Shown: piece by piece, positions 53,988 to 63,644 of the stretch
How positions within the stretch are numbered: the stretch's first letter is position 1
Layout: each line of letters starts with the position of its first letter
Assembly (NCBI RefSeq): GCF_000526375.1
Contig: NZ_JAFY01000007.1
Location: 620,001 to 684,000, forward strand
Source: Aminiphilus circumscriptus DSM 16581
GTDB lineage: Bacteria; Synergistota; Synergistia; Synergistales; Aminiphilaceae
Length of the DNA stretch: 64,000 nucleotides
Reading direction: 5' to 3'
Translations under genes and position numbers: made by a program
Notes under the pieces: generated by a model
The model's input: the letters and a program-made list of their open reading frames with translations, nothing else
Told to the model about the DNA's origin: nothing
The model's database searches: none

Positions 53988-55049
53988 ATGAACATCAGAA
54001 AACGGTGGGAGGATGTGGAAAAATCCATCCTTGCCCCCTGGGCATCGAAAAGTGCCGACTCGAGGGGAAGAGCCCGTCAGGAAGAACCCTGTCCTCTACG
54101 CACCTGCTACCAGAGAGACCGGGATAGGATTGTCCACAGCAAGGCATTTCGAAGGCTCAAGCACAAAACACAAGTGTTGCTCTTGCCGGAAGGTGATCAT
54201 TTCCGAACGCGGCTTACCCATACTCTCGAGGTTTCCCAGATTGCGAGAACGCTCTCCAGAGCCTTGCGCCTCAACGAGGACCTGACCGAGGCAATTGCCC
54301 TGGGACATGATTTGGGGCATACTCCCTTCGGCCACATGGGAGAACGGGTGCTTGACAAATTGGCGAGAGATCACGGTGTGAAAGAAGGGTTTCACCACGC
54401 TTCTCAAAGCCTCCGCGTCGTCGTCCATCTCGAAAACGACGGGAAAGGTCTCAATCTCACTCAGGAAGTTCTTGACGGTATTCTTCGCCATTCCAAGGGA
54501 CAGATCTCGCTCCGGGACGGATTGTGGTCGGACATGCCTGTTACGCATGAAGGATGCGTCGTTCGTCTTGCGGACTCCATTGCCTACCTGAACCACGATC
54601 TTGACGACGCGCTTCGAGCCGAATTGCTTTATCCAGAGAACATTCCTTCTTTCGTTTTCCGGGATCTCGGCGCGACGCACGGACAGCGGATAGGGAGCAT
54701 CGTGGAAGATGTCGTGGCATGCAGCGGTGCAGAGGGGGTTGCCATGAGCGATTCCATGTTGAACCTCGTCGAGGAACTCAGATCGTTCCTCTATTGTCGA
54801 GTCTATGCGGACGAGCGGGCGAAGCTGGAGGAACCTCGGGTCGAACATGTTTTGAAAACGCTCTTTACGATGCTGTTGAAGGACAAGCGAGAGAAACAAA
54901 CCATGGAGGAAGGACAGCACATTATTTCCCTTCTCGACTTCCTCTCGGGCATGAGCGATCGCTATGCCCTGTTCCTCTTTGATAAAAACGTCGTCCCTTC
55001 TCCATGGCCGCTGGAAAAGGGACGACGTTCGAACAACAGGGAATCCTGA
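53988..55049 (+). CDS. dgt: dGTPase-like HD-domain triphosphohydrolase
   Basis: The 353-residue product belongs to the deoxyguanosinetriphosphate triphosphohydrolase-like family that removes triphosphate from dNTPs. It has KAFRRLKHKTQV, FRTRLTHTLEVSQIARTL (first metal His), GHDLGHTPFGHMGE (HD) and RLADSIAYLNHDLDDAL. The ATG at 53988 has AAGGAGGAAG; the open frame upstream would run through the hairpin and is not used. Its substrate range is unknown. It is convergent with the PBP gene. Confidence 0.92.
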   Translation: MNIRKRWEDVEKSILAPWASKSADSRGRARQEEPCPLRTCYQRDRDRIVHSKAFRRLKHKTQVLLLPEGDHFRTRLTHTLEVSQIARTLSRALRLNEDLTEAIALGHDLGHTPFGHMGERVLDKLARDHGVKEGFHHASQSLRVVVHLENDGKGLNLTQEVLDGILRHSKGQISLRDGLWSDMPVTHEGCVVRLADSIAYLNHDLDDALRAELLYPENIPSFVFRDLGATHGQRIGSIVEDVVACSGAEGVAMSDSMLNLVEELRSFLYCRVYADERAKLEEPRVEHVLKTLFTMLLKDKREKQTMEEGQHIISLLDFLSGMSDRYALFLFDKNVVPSPWPLEKGRRSNNRES

Positions 55050-55077
55050 TTTCGAGGCGTTTCTTCCCGGAGAGAGG

Positions 55078-57351
55078 TCAATTTCCTCCGAGCCCATATT
55101 CTTTGAGTAATTCCTGGTAGCGTGCTTCCACTTGATCTTTTGGACTCGGGTCCTTGTCGTAAGGATTCGCTGCAGGCTGAGGCAATGGGACGTCCGGGGG
55201 CAACACCGGAATGAACGAAGGAACGGGTAACTCCTGAACCGCAATTTCCTGCGGTCTCTGCAGGCCATATTGGGCCAGCAGAGGCCGGTCTCGTTCCACG
55301 ATCAGCAGTCTTGGTGCAAGAGGGTCGTTTTCCGCTTCCATGAGATCGCCTCCATGGAGAGGACACAGGGCGGCGGGAATCATGTCGAGAGGCAGGTAGA
55401 TTTCGTAGGTGGGACAATTTCCCGTGGCCCGAAAACCCGTCGTTTTGCAAAGACGGACCTTGTCAGCCTGCACGTTTTCCACCTGGGGATATATCTTCGG
55501 AAGATCAAGAAAAGCCACCGCCCTTGAGACAAAATCCTGCCAGATGGGACCGGCGATTCTTCCTCCCGTCGCCTGTTTCCCGAGCGTTTTATGATCATCG
55601 TTACCAGCGTAGACGGCAACGATCAATCCTGGAACACCTCCGACAAACCAGGCATCGCTGAAGTCGTTCGTTGTCCCGGTTTTGCCGAAAACCGGGTAAT
55701 CTTTCACTCGGGCCGGACCACCCGTTCCGCTTCGAACTACGTATTCCATGATGGAACGCATCGTCAACGCCACTTCCGGCGTCAGTGCGGGCGCCAGAGA
55801 AGCGCCGGAACTTTCGAGGAGTTCTCCGGAGCTTCCCCGAATCTCTCTGATTGCATAAGGTGTAAGACGAAATCCGCCGTTCGAGAAAGGCGCATAGGAG
55901 GCGGCAAGCTCCAGGGGCGTAACGCTGGCGGTTCCCAATGCGAGAGAAAGATCAAGCGGCAGATGAGGAGACGTAATTCCCATCCTCCGGGCAAGATCGG
56001 CTATCTTCGACGGACCTACGAATTCCGCAACGCGCACCACAGCGGTGTTGTAAGAGTGCACGAGAGCCTCCATGAGGGTAAGTTCCCCGTGAAATTTTCC
56101 ATCATAGTTTCCTGGCTCCCATCCGTTGTCGAAGGAAATGGGCGCATCCACAATCCGATCTACCGGACGGATTGCTTCTTCCAAGGCAGCAGTGTAGACA
56201 AAGGGTTTGAAGGCTGAACCAGGTTGCCGGAAAGCCTGGATAGCCCGGTTGAACTTGGATTGTACGAAATCCTTTCCTCCCACAAGGGCAAGGATTTCTC
56301 CCGTGGTGGGGTCGAGAGCCACGAGAGCTCCCTCGCTTTTCAATTTCCGAACCGCTTCTTCCGCCATGTGTTGCAGCTCCAGATCCACCGTGGTGTAGAT
56401 TCGGAGACCACCCTGATAGACCCTATCGCTGCCATACTGGGGAAGCAAATGTTTAAAGAGAATATATGAGACGAAATAAGGCGCGGGGCTCGCTTCAATA
56501 CCAGGTTGTTTGAGTGATGCAAAATGAAATTCTGTATTTTTTGCTTTCTCGATGTCCTCCTCGGCGATCCATCCCAGCTCGCGGAGACGTCGGAGCACGT
56601 AGGCCTGTCGCGTTCGTGCCCGTTCCATGTTGCGAAGCGGGCTGTAATACTCCGGTGCGGCAATGAGTCCCGCGAGCATTGAGGCCTCTCCCAGGTTGAG
56701 TTGCTGCGGTGTCTTGGCGAAATAGACACGGGCCGCGGCACTGATTCCCCATGCGCCGTGGCCGAAGTAAATAGTGTTCATGTACATCTCCAGAAGCTGG
56801 TCCTTGGTGAAAAGCCGTTCAAGACGAACGGCGAGAATGGCCTCCTTGATTTTTCTTTCGACGGTTCTTTCCTGTGTCAAAAAGAGGTTGCGCGCCAACT
56901 GCTGCGTGATGGTGCTCCCTCCTTGACGCACGCGCTCCTGCGTGAAATTCACCCAAAACGCCCTGAGGATGCCCCAAAAATCGATTCCGCGATGATCGTA
57001 AAAGCTGCCATCTTCGGCGGCGACGGCGGCTTTCTGCATGATGGGCGAAATTTTATCGATCGTGACAAGAGTTCTGTTTTCCTGGTACAGGCGAGTAATG
57101 ATCTTGCCATTGCGGTCGAAGACAACGGAGGCCACATTCGGCCTCCGTTGCAGAATTTCTTCTGTGGATGGCAGCGTGGCGCTCAGCTTCTGAACGTACA
57201 GGGCAAACCATATGGAGCCTCCCGCGAGGGCGAGAGTGGCGAGCAGAAGACACGTGAGAAACAACGTGGCAAGACACCCTCGCCGTTTCTTCGGCTCAAC
57301 TTCTGCCAATCGCTCGTCGGACGCGGAACGGGTATTCTCTTTTTTTCGCAT
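55078..57351 (-). CDS. Class A penicillin-binding protein (PBP1A-like)
   Basis: This bifunctional murein synthase has 757 residues. A membrane anchor (about 28-50) precedes a GT51 glycosyltransferase domain with catalytic Glu113 (EDGSFYDHRG) and GGSTITQQLARNLFL. The transpeptidase has SAFK (Ser379), SYN (433-435) and KTGT. The C-terminal 100 residues are Pro-rich and contain four cysteines in a CKTTGFRATGNC / CPLHGGDL arrangement. The ATG follows GGAGG by 12 bases. It is transcribed away from the 16S rRNA gene. Confidence 0.95.
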   Translation of the reverse strand: MRKKENTRSASDERLAEVEPKKRRGCLATLFLTCLLLATLALAGGSIWFALYVQKLSATLPSTEEILQRRPNVASVVFDRNGKIITRLYQENRTLVTIDKISPIMQKAAVAAEDGSFYDHRGIDFWGILRAFWVNFTQERVRQGGSTITQQLARNLFLTQERTVERKIKEAILAVRLERLFTKDQLLEMYMNTIYFGHGAWGISAAARVYFAKTPQQLNLGEASMLAGLIAAPEYYSPLRNMERARTRQAYVLRRLRELGWIAEEDIEKAKNTEFHFASLKQPGIEASPAPYFVSYILFKHLLPQYGSDRVYQGGLRIYTTVDLELQHMAEEAVRKLKSEGALVALDPTTGEILALVGGKDFVQSKFNRAIQAFRQPGSAFKPFVYTAALEEAIRPVDRIVDAPISFDNGWEPGNYDGKFHGELTLMEALVHSYNTAVVRVAEFVGPSKIADLARRMGITSPHLPLDLSLALGTASVTPLELAASYAPFSNGGFRLTPYAIREIRGSSGELLESSGASLAPALTPEVALTMRSIMEYVVRSGTGGPARVKDYPVFGKTGTTNDFSDAWFVGGVPGLIVAVYAGNDDHKTLGKQATGGRIAGPIWQDFVSRAVAFLDLPKIYPQVENVQADKVRLCKTTGFRATGNCPTYEIYLPLDMIPAALCPLHGGDLMEAENDPLAPRLLIVERDRPLLAQYGLQRPQEIAVQELPVPSFIPVLPPDVPLPQPAANPYDKDPSPKDQVEARYQELLKEYGLGGN

Positions 57352-57408
57352 CGGAACCGATAACCTCCATGGTGATAGCGCTGGAACTCTGTCTCGGATA
57401 CGGAGGGG

Positions 57409-57417
57409 ATTATAGCA
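57409..57417 (-). promoter_or_regulatory. Extended -10 promoter of the PBP gene
   Basis: On the minus strand TGC-TATAAT forms an extended -10. The position expected for -35 (57432-57437) reads GTCCGG, a poor match, so the promoter relies on the extended -10. It lies within 30 bases of the divergent rrn -35. Confidence 0.5.
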
Positions 57418-57437
57418 TATCCATTCCAAAACCGGAC

Positions 57438-57466
57438 TTGCACAACACAAGTCCGCATGTTATAGT
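57438..57466 (+). promoter_or_regulatory. Promoter of the 16S rRNA unit
   Basis: TTGCAC (57438-57443) and TATAGT (57461-57466) are separated by exactly 17 bases, about 100 bases before the 16S 5' end. The -35 lies inside the inverted repeat GGACTTG-N7-CAAGTCC (57435-57455). Confidence 0.6.
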
Positions 57467-57570
57467 ACCCGTTGCCGTCTGCAATAAAGGGCGGCGCACC
57501 TTGTCAACAGAACATGGCGAAGAAAACGGAGACACAACCGCGCATAAAATCGAAAAATCAATTCAGGAAA

Positions 57571-59099
<1,529 letters not shown>

Positions 59100-59144
59100 A
59101 GATATGCACGGTTTTCTCGAAGCATTCTTCGCTGTGTTCTGTTG

Positions 59145-59221
59145 GGGCCGGTAGCTCAGGTGGCTAGAGCACACGGCTGATAACCGTGAGGTCAGTGGTT
59201 CGAATCCACTCCGGCCCACCA
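59145..59221 (+). tRNA. tRNA-Ile (anticodon GAT)
   Basis: A 77-base cloverleaf: the acceptor stem pairs GGGCCGG with CCGGCCC, the anticodon loop is CTGATAA giving GAT, the T arm holds GGTTCGAATCC, and CCA is encoded. It lies 50 bases after the 16S 3' end, the classical rrn spacer position. Confidence 0.96.
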
Positions 59222-59258
59222 TTTTTGGGCTTGCTCGAAGGAAATCCGCTTCCTTTTT

Positions 59259-59333
59259 GGGGATGTAGCTCAGTGGGAGAGCACCTGCCTTGCACGCAGG
59301 GGGTCGTCGGTTCGAATCCGATCATCTCCACCA
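59259..59333 (+). tRNA. tRNA-Ala (anticodon TGC)
   Basis: A 75-base cloverleaf: GGGGATG pairs with CATCTCC (one G-U), the anticodon loop is CTTGCAC giving TGC, the T arm holds GGTTCGAATCC, and CCA is encoded. With tRNA-Ile it forms the usual 16S-23S spacer pair, but a terminator follows instead of 23S. Confidence 0.96.
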
Positions 59334-59441
59334 AATGGTGTATCTAGGGGTTGCGAGTCACAGGGAAGACGGACCCTTCAGGGAAAATTCCCCTGGTTGA
59401 TGTAATGTACCCCTTTTCCAGCACACTACTCAAACGTTTTC

Positions 59442-59484
59442 AGGGGTAGGACTCGCTTATTCAAGCGGGTCCTACCCCTTTTTT
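59442..59484 (+). terminator. Strong rho-independent terminator of the 16S-tRNA unit
   Basis: A 17-base-pair stem (59442-59458 with 59463-59479, one G-U pair) with an ATTC loop followed by T6. The 108 bases between tRNA-Ala and this hairpin hold no gene and no recognisable 23S sequence. Confidence 0.9.
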
Positions 59485-59550
59485 AGTATACCATGTTAAA
59501 TATTTAATGTTTTCGGAATGCCTGTTTCAAGAGACGGGAGGGAATATATA

Positions 59551-61518
59551 TTGCCTTCAGAGAGTCGATCTACGTGTGATTTTCTCCCTATTTCACGGAG
59601 TGACATGGATGCCCGTGGATGGGATCGATTGGATTTCCTCCTTGTTTCCGGCGATGCCTATGTGGACCATCCCAGTTTCGGAGGGGCCATCATCTCCCGC
59701 GTTCTCGAAAAAGACGGATTTCGCGTTGGTATCCTTCCCCAGCCCAATTGGCGCTCCTCGGAGGACTTCCTTCGCATGGGAGAACCTCGACTCGCCGTGT
59801 TGGTAACGGCAGGCAATTTGGATTCCATGCTCAATGCCTACACCGCGGCAAAAAAACGTCGTCGCACAGACAGCTACTCTCCGGGCGGGCACACAGGATA
59901 TCGTCCAGACAGGGCGTCCATTGTCTACAGCAACCGAATTCGCGAACTCTGGCCGGAGATTCCTCTCATCCTCGGAGGTATCGAAGCCAGCCTTCGACGT
60001 CTCGCTCATTATGACTACTGGTCCGATGCGATTCGCCGATCCATCCTGCTGGATTGCCGGGCGGATTTGCTTGTCTACGGAATGGGGGAACGGCAGATCC
60101 GTGAAATCGCGTCGCTTCTCGAAAGGGGAGTGCCGATATCAAAAATCCACCATGTGGCAGGCACGTGTTTCCCCATGCCTTCCTCCGGGAGGGTAACCGG
60201 AAAACCCTGTATTGAACTCCCCTCTTTTGAAGAGGTGCGTTGCGACAAAAAAGCTTTTGCGAAGGCTTTTGCTTTGCAGTATGGAGAACGAAATCCTCTG
60301 GAAGGCAGGCGTCTTGTTCAGCCCCACGGAGGAGGTCGGCTCGTCGTGCAAAATCCTCCGGCCGTTCCCCTGACGACAAAAGAGCTGGATGCCGTCTATG
60401 AACTGCCCTACACACGAGAACCCCATCCTGTTTACGAGCCTGCAGGAGGTGTTCCCGCCATTGAGGAGGTGCGGTTCAGTCTGGTCGGACATCGAGGATG
60501 CTACGGCGAATGCGCTTTTTGTGCTCTTGTCTCCCATCAAGGCTCGATCATTCAGACACGAAGCCATGCCTCCCTGCTGAAAGAGGCGGGAAAGCTCATC
60601 AAGCACAAAACATTCAAGGGATATATTCACGACGTGGGTGGTCCCACAGCCAATTTCCGACACTCCCCCTGCAGACTCCCGCAACCCTCGGGTACCTGCG
60701 GCAAAAGAAAATGTCTCGCGCCGTCTCCGTGTTCGAATCTCCTCGTCGAGCATGGAGACTATCTTGACCTGCTTCGCGCCCTTCGTGCGCTTCCCGGAGT
60801 AAAAAAGGTCTTCATACGCTCGGGGATTCGCTACGACTATGTCATGGCCGATTCCGACGGAACATTCCTCAGGGAGCTTTGCGCCCACCACGTGAGCGGC
60901 CAACTGAAAGTAGCCCCGGAACATGTTTCTTCGAAAGTACTCCGTCTCATGGGAAAACCGGGCAAAGAAGTCTTTCTCCGGTTCAAGGAAGCATACGAGC
61001 ACATGAATCGTAAACTTGGGAAACGACAATTCCTCGTGCCCTATTTCCTCTCCAGTCACCCCGGATCAGATCTGGAAGCCGCTGTGGAACTGGCGGAGTT
61101 TCTCCGTGACATCCGTCATATTCCGGAGCAGGTGCAGGATTTCATACCGACTCCGGGAAGCCTTTCAACATGTATGTACTACACCGAGATCCATCCGTTC
61201 ACAGGCGAATCGGTCTATGTGGCAAAATCTCCCCATGAGAAAGCAATGCAAAGGGCTCTTCTCCAATATACAAATCCTCGCAACTACGATCTTGTGAAGG
61301 AGGCGCTCATGAAAGCCGGACGTGCTGACCTCATCGGTGATAGTCCGAAGTGCCTCATTCCGGCGACTCCCCGGAGGCGAGCCGACGGAGCGCCGGATTT
61401 TGCCGCGCAGCGGCGAAAAACGAACCTTCCGCAAGAGAACACTTCCCGCACAAGGACTCCAGCGAGCCCGAAAGAACGGCGTTTTTCTGGCATGTCCCGA
61501 AAAAGACGTGTAGAATAA
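59551..61518 (+). CDS. YgiQ-family radical SAM protein
   Basis: The 655-residue product follows E. coli YgiQ closely: FLLVSGDAYVDHPSFGGAII, VTAGNLDSMLNAYTA, LILGGIEASLRRLAHYDYW, and the radical-SAM cluster motif GCYGECAFC (CxxxCxxC). Its physiological reaction is unknown. The TTG at 59551 was chosen because GGGAGGG lies eight bases upstream; an in-frame ATG at 59518 has no such site. The last 50 residues are a basic, low-complexity tail (KTNLPQENTSRTRTPASPK). It is the first gene after the rRNA terminator. Confidence 0.93.
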   Translation: MPSESRSTCDFLPISRSDMDARGWDRLDFLLVSGDAYVDHPSFGGAIISRVLEKDGFRVGILPQPNWRSSEDFLRMGEPRLAVLVTAGNLDSMLNAYTAAKKRRRTDSYSPGGHTGYRPDRASIVYSNRIRELWPEIPLILGGIEASLRRLAHYDYWSDAIRRSILLDCRADLLVYGMGERQIREIASLLERGVPISKIHHVAGTCFPMPSSGRVTGKPCIELPSFEEVRCDKKAFAKAFALQYGERNPLEGRRLVQPHGGGRLVVQNPPAVPLTTKELDAVYELPYTREPHPVYEPAGGVPAIEEVRFSLVGHRGCYGECAFCALVSHQGSIIQTRSHASLLKEAGKLIKHKTFKGYIHDVGGPTANFRHSPCRLPQPSGTCGKRKCLAPSPCSNLLVEHGDYLDLLRALRALPGVKKVFIRSGIRYDYVMADSDGTFLRELCAHHVSGQLKVAPEHVSSKVLRLMGKPGKEVFLRFKEAYEHMNRKLGKRQFLVPYFLSSHPGSDLEAAVELAEFLRDIRHIPEQVQDFIPTPGSLSTCMYYTEIHPFTGESVYVAKSPHEKAMQRALLQYTNPRNYDLVKEALMKAGRADLIGDSPKCLIPATPRRRADGAPDFAAQRRKTNLPQENTSRTRTPASPKERRFSGMSRKRRVE

Positions 61519-61585
61519 CTGACGAGTTCGTGACGTTCTCTTTTTCGGTAAGTCACCGCTCTCCGGTGTGAGGAGGTGGAACGGT

Positions 61586-61783
61586 GTGATTGTTGTCAAC
61601 AACGAGCCTTTGCCGTGGTATGAAGGAATGACCGTCGGCGATCTCTTGAGAGCGAAAGCGCCGGCCCCCCCGATGGTTTCCGTGTGGGTTGACGGAAAAC
61701 TTCTGGCGGGAAAGGAAACAGAAACATTTCTTTTGCCGGATGGCGCCAACGTTCGTTTTTTCCCCGTCGTCGGCGGAGGTTAA
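61586..61783 (+). CDS. ThiS/MoaD-like ubiquitin-fold sulfur carrier
   Basis: The 65-residue product begins IVVNNEPLPWYEGMTVGDLL and ends PVVGGG, the ubiquitin-like fold and terminal GG that carries a thiocarboxylate in ThiS- and MoaD-type proteins. The GTG start at 61586 has GAGGAGGTGG about six bases upstream; the frame extends only six codons further. No thiamine (thiG, thiF) or molybdopterin gene is near, so the pathway served is unknown. Confidence 0.8.
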   Translation: MIVVNNEPLPWYEGMTVGDLLRAKAPAPPMVSVWVDGKLLAGKETETFLLPDGANVRFFPVVGGG

Positions 61784-61986
61784 GCGGCTTTCGCCTTGCA
61801 ACAGCGCCGGGAACATCATTGACCTTCTGGAGAAAGCAACGCAGATTTCCTCGCCCTGGGAAGAAAGATGCGTCTCTGTTCTCCACCAAACAAAAATAAA
61901 GATTTCCTTCACAAGCGAAAGAAGAGTACAATAACAAGGCAACGGTGATTGACGCGTATACAATATATGTGAGGAGGTGAACAGAG
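61784..61986 (+). other. 203-base gap before the antiporter operon
   Basis: No gene is supported. TACAAT elements at 61927-61932 and near 61960 could serve as -10 boxes for the antiporter operon, with poor -35 partners. GAGGAGGTG at 61970-61978 is the ribosome binding site of the next gene. Confidence 0.4.
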
Positions 61987-62475
61987 GTGGGAATATTTTT
62001 CATGTCCGCCGTGGTCTATCTTTTTCTTGCCTGGAGTGGAGATGGCATTGATGTTGCAGAAATTCTCATTGCCGTCGCTCTTGGGGCGGTTATGTTCGCT
62101 GCAAGTCGCACATGGATCTCCAAAAGCGAGTGGGCTTCGCAGAGCTTGAACCCCCTCCGTTGGGGACATTTTTTAGTCTACTTCTTCGGCCCCTTTCTCC
62201 TCGGTTTGACCAAGGCAAATCTAGAGGTGGCCAAACTCGTCATCACCGGGAAGATCAGGCCTGGGATCGTCAAGGTCAACCCAAGGCTGAAAACTCCTGG
62301 AGCGTTGACACTTTTGGCCAATTCCATCACGCTCACGCCGGGCACACTGACTGTGGACGTGAACGAGAGCGATGGCTATCTCTACATTCATTGGCTTGAC
62401 GTCTCGAATACGTCGCCTTCAGAGGAAGAACTCTACGGATCTTTTGGAAAATGGGCAAGGAGGATTGCGGAATGA
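61987..62475 (+). CDS. mnhE: Mrp/Mbh antiporter subunit E-like
   Basis: The 162-residue product matches MrpE/MnhE (MbhA in Mbh complexes): N-terminal hydrophobic helices, LTKANLEVAKLVITGKIRPGIVKV, LLANSITLTPGTLTVDV and LYIHWLDV. The start is GTG with GAGGAGGTG upstream. The stop overlaps the next start (ATGA). It opens an operon of small membrane subunits that runs off the window edge. Confidence 0.92.
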   Translation: MGIFFMSAVVYLFLAWSGDGIDVAEILIAVALGAVMFAASRTWISKSEWASQSLNPLRWGHFLVYFFGPFLLGLTKANLEVAKLVITGKIRPGIVKVNPRLKTPGALTLLANSITLTPGTLTVDVNESDGYLYIHWLDVSNTSPSEEELYGSFGKWARRIAE

Positions 62476-62732
62476 GTACCGTCCTGTTCACGTGGGGAGC
62501 GGCCCTCTTAGGAATCATGGCCCTTTTCATGTTCGGAAGGCTGATCGCCGGTCCCACGCTTCCTGATCGCGTTGTAGCTCTTGACGCCATGAACACCTTG
62601 GCCATTGCCATTATGATCGTTCTCTCCGTGGTGTACGATTCGGTCGTCATGGTGGATGTCGCCATCGTCTATGCGGCCCTTTCCTTTGTGAGTACCCTGT
62701 TTCTGGCCCGCTATATCGAAGGGGGGCAGTAG
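62472..62732 (+). CDS. mnhF: Mrp/Mbh antiporter subunit F-like
   Basis: The 86-residue protein has three membrane helices and the MrpF signature GPTLPDRVVALDAMNTLAIAI, where the Asp lies in the membrane. AAGGAGG precedes the ATG, which overlaps the mnhE stop. It corresponds to MbhB in membrane-bound hydrogenase complexes. Confidence 0.92.
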   Translation: MSTVLFTWGAALLGIMALFMFGRLIAGPTLPDRVVALDAMNTLAIAIMIVLSVVYDSVVMVDVAIVYAALSFVSTLFLARYIEGGQ

Positions 62733-62734
62733 AC

Positions 62735-63103
62735 GTGAACACTTTGATTGGCCTTCTCCTCGGCATCGGTATCGTTTTTAACTTTCTCGCGACGGTCGCG
62801 TTGTATCGTTTTCCCGACGTCTATTCCCGTCTTCACGGAACAACGAAGTGTACTACCTTCGGCACGATCTTTACGTCTCTGTCGGTTCTCCTCTATGGGT
62901 TTCTGCGATACGCGACAACGGGAGAACGGCGTTTCCTGACCCTTGGTGTTCACGTGATCATCACCATCCTCGCACTGCTGGTCACGAATGCCACAGGAGC
63001 CCATGCCATTGCACGCTCAGCCTATCGGAGCGGTGTAAGGCCTGTGTGCGCCGTTGTGGACAGGCTTCGTGAGGATGGAAGAAATGGAGGTGCCCTGTCG
63101 TGA
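62735..63103 (+). CDS. mnhG: Mrp/Mbh antiporter subunit G-like
   Basis: The 122-residue product has three hydrophobic helices and the MrpG motif LYRFPDVYSRLHGTTKCTTFG. It corresponds to MbhC. GTG start two bases after mnhF. The stop overlaps the following GTG by four bases. Confidence 0.92.
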   Translation: MNTLIGLLLGIGIVFNFLATVALYRFPDVYSRLHGTTKCTTFGTIFTSLSVLLYGFLRYATTGERRFLTLGVHVIITILALLVTNATGAHAIARSAYRSGVRPVCAVVDRLREDGRNGGALS

Positions 63104-63375
63104 GCGAACATCTCGACAGCATCGTGCACCTCTCCGTGTTGTGTCTCATCGGTCTTTCCGGTTTTTTCGCCATATGGTTTCGGGACCTGCTCTCTTCGGT
63201 CATTTCTCTCTCCGTTTTGAGCCTCTTGCTCTCGGTGGAATTTTACATTCTTCAAGCTCCTGATGTCGCTATCGCCGAGGCGGGGATCGGTGCAGGGCTC
63301 AGCATGGCCATTTATGTTCTCGCGCTTCGGGTGATCCGAAAGACGACAGTGCAGCGAAGGGAGGATTCTCGATGA
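63100..63375 (+). CDS. DUF4040 antiporter subunit (MrpA C-terminal / MbhD-like)
   Basis: The 91-residue protein has three helices and the motif APDVAIAEAGIGAGLSMAIYV, which matches the C-terminal part of MrpA and the separate MbhD subunit. In Mrp operons this module is usually fused in MrpA; here it is a stand-alone small gene as in Mbh/Mbx complexes. GTG start overlapping mnhG; ATG of the next gene overlaps its stop. Confidence 0.85.
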   Translation: MSEHLDSIVHLSVLCLIGLSGFFAIWFRDLLSSVISLSVLSLLLSVEFYILQAPDVAIAEAGIGAGLSMAIYVLALRVIRKTTVQRREDSR

Positions 63376-63644
63376 GATATCGCATCGTTTTTCTCGTAGC
63401 GGTGCTCGTCATTTCCGGAGTGCTGTGGGGTGCCATGGATGCCGTTCATCCCTTCGGAGAACCCAACGCTCCTCTCATGGACGACTATTTCCTCGGCTCG
63501 GCACAATCTGAGCGGGCAGTCAACAATGTAGTGACGGCCATCGTGTTTGACTACAGGGGATTCGACACTCTCGGAGAGGCGGCTGTCCTCTTCACGGCGG
63601 TCTGTTCCATCGCGATCCTGTTTCGGGGGAAAGGGGAACACTGA
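63372..63644 (+). CDS. MbhE-like antiporter subunit
   Basis: The 90-residue product has an N-terminal helix, a short extracytoplasmic stretch, and the motif NNVVTAIVFDYRGFDTLGEA followed by a second helix, typical of the MbhE subunit and the MrpA/MrpB junction region. It is followed directly by an MnhB-domain gene, supporting an Mbh-like gene order. Confidence 0.85.
   Translation: MRYRIVFLVAVLVISGVLWGAMDAVHPFGEPNAPLMDDYFLGSAQSERAVNNVVTAIVFDYRGFDTLGEAAVLFTAVCSIAILFRGKGEH

Noticed and set aside
59334-59441. Possible remnant of 23S rRNA after tRNA-Ala
   Set aside because: No segment resembles the conserved 5' end of 23S, and a terminator follows within 110 bases.
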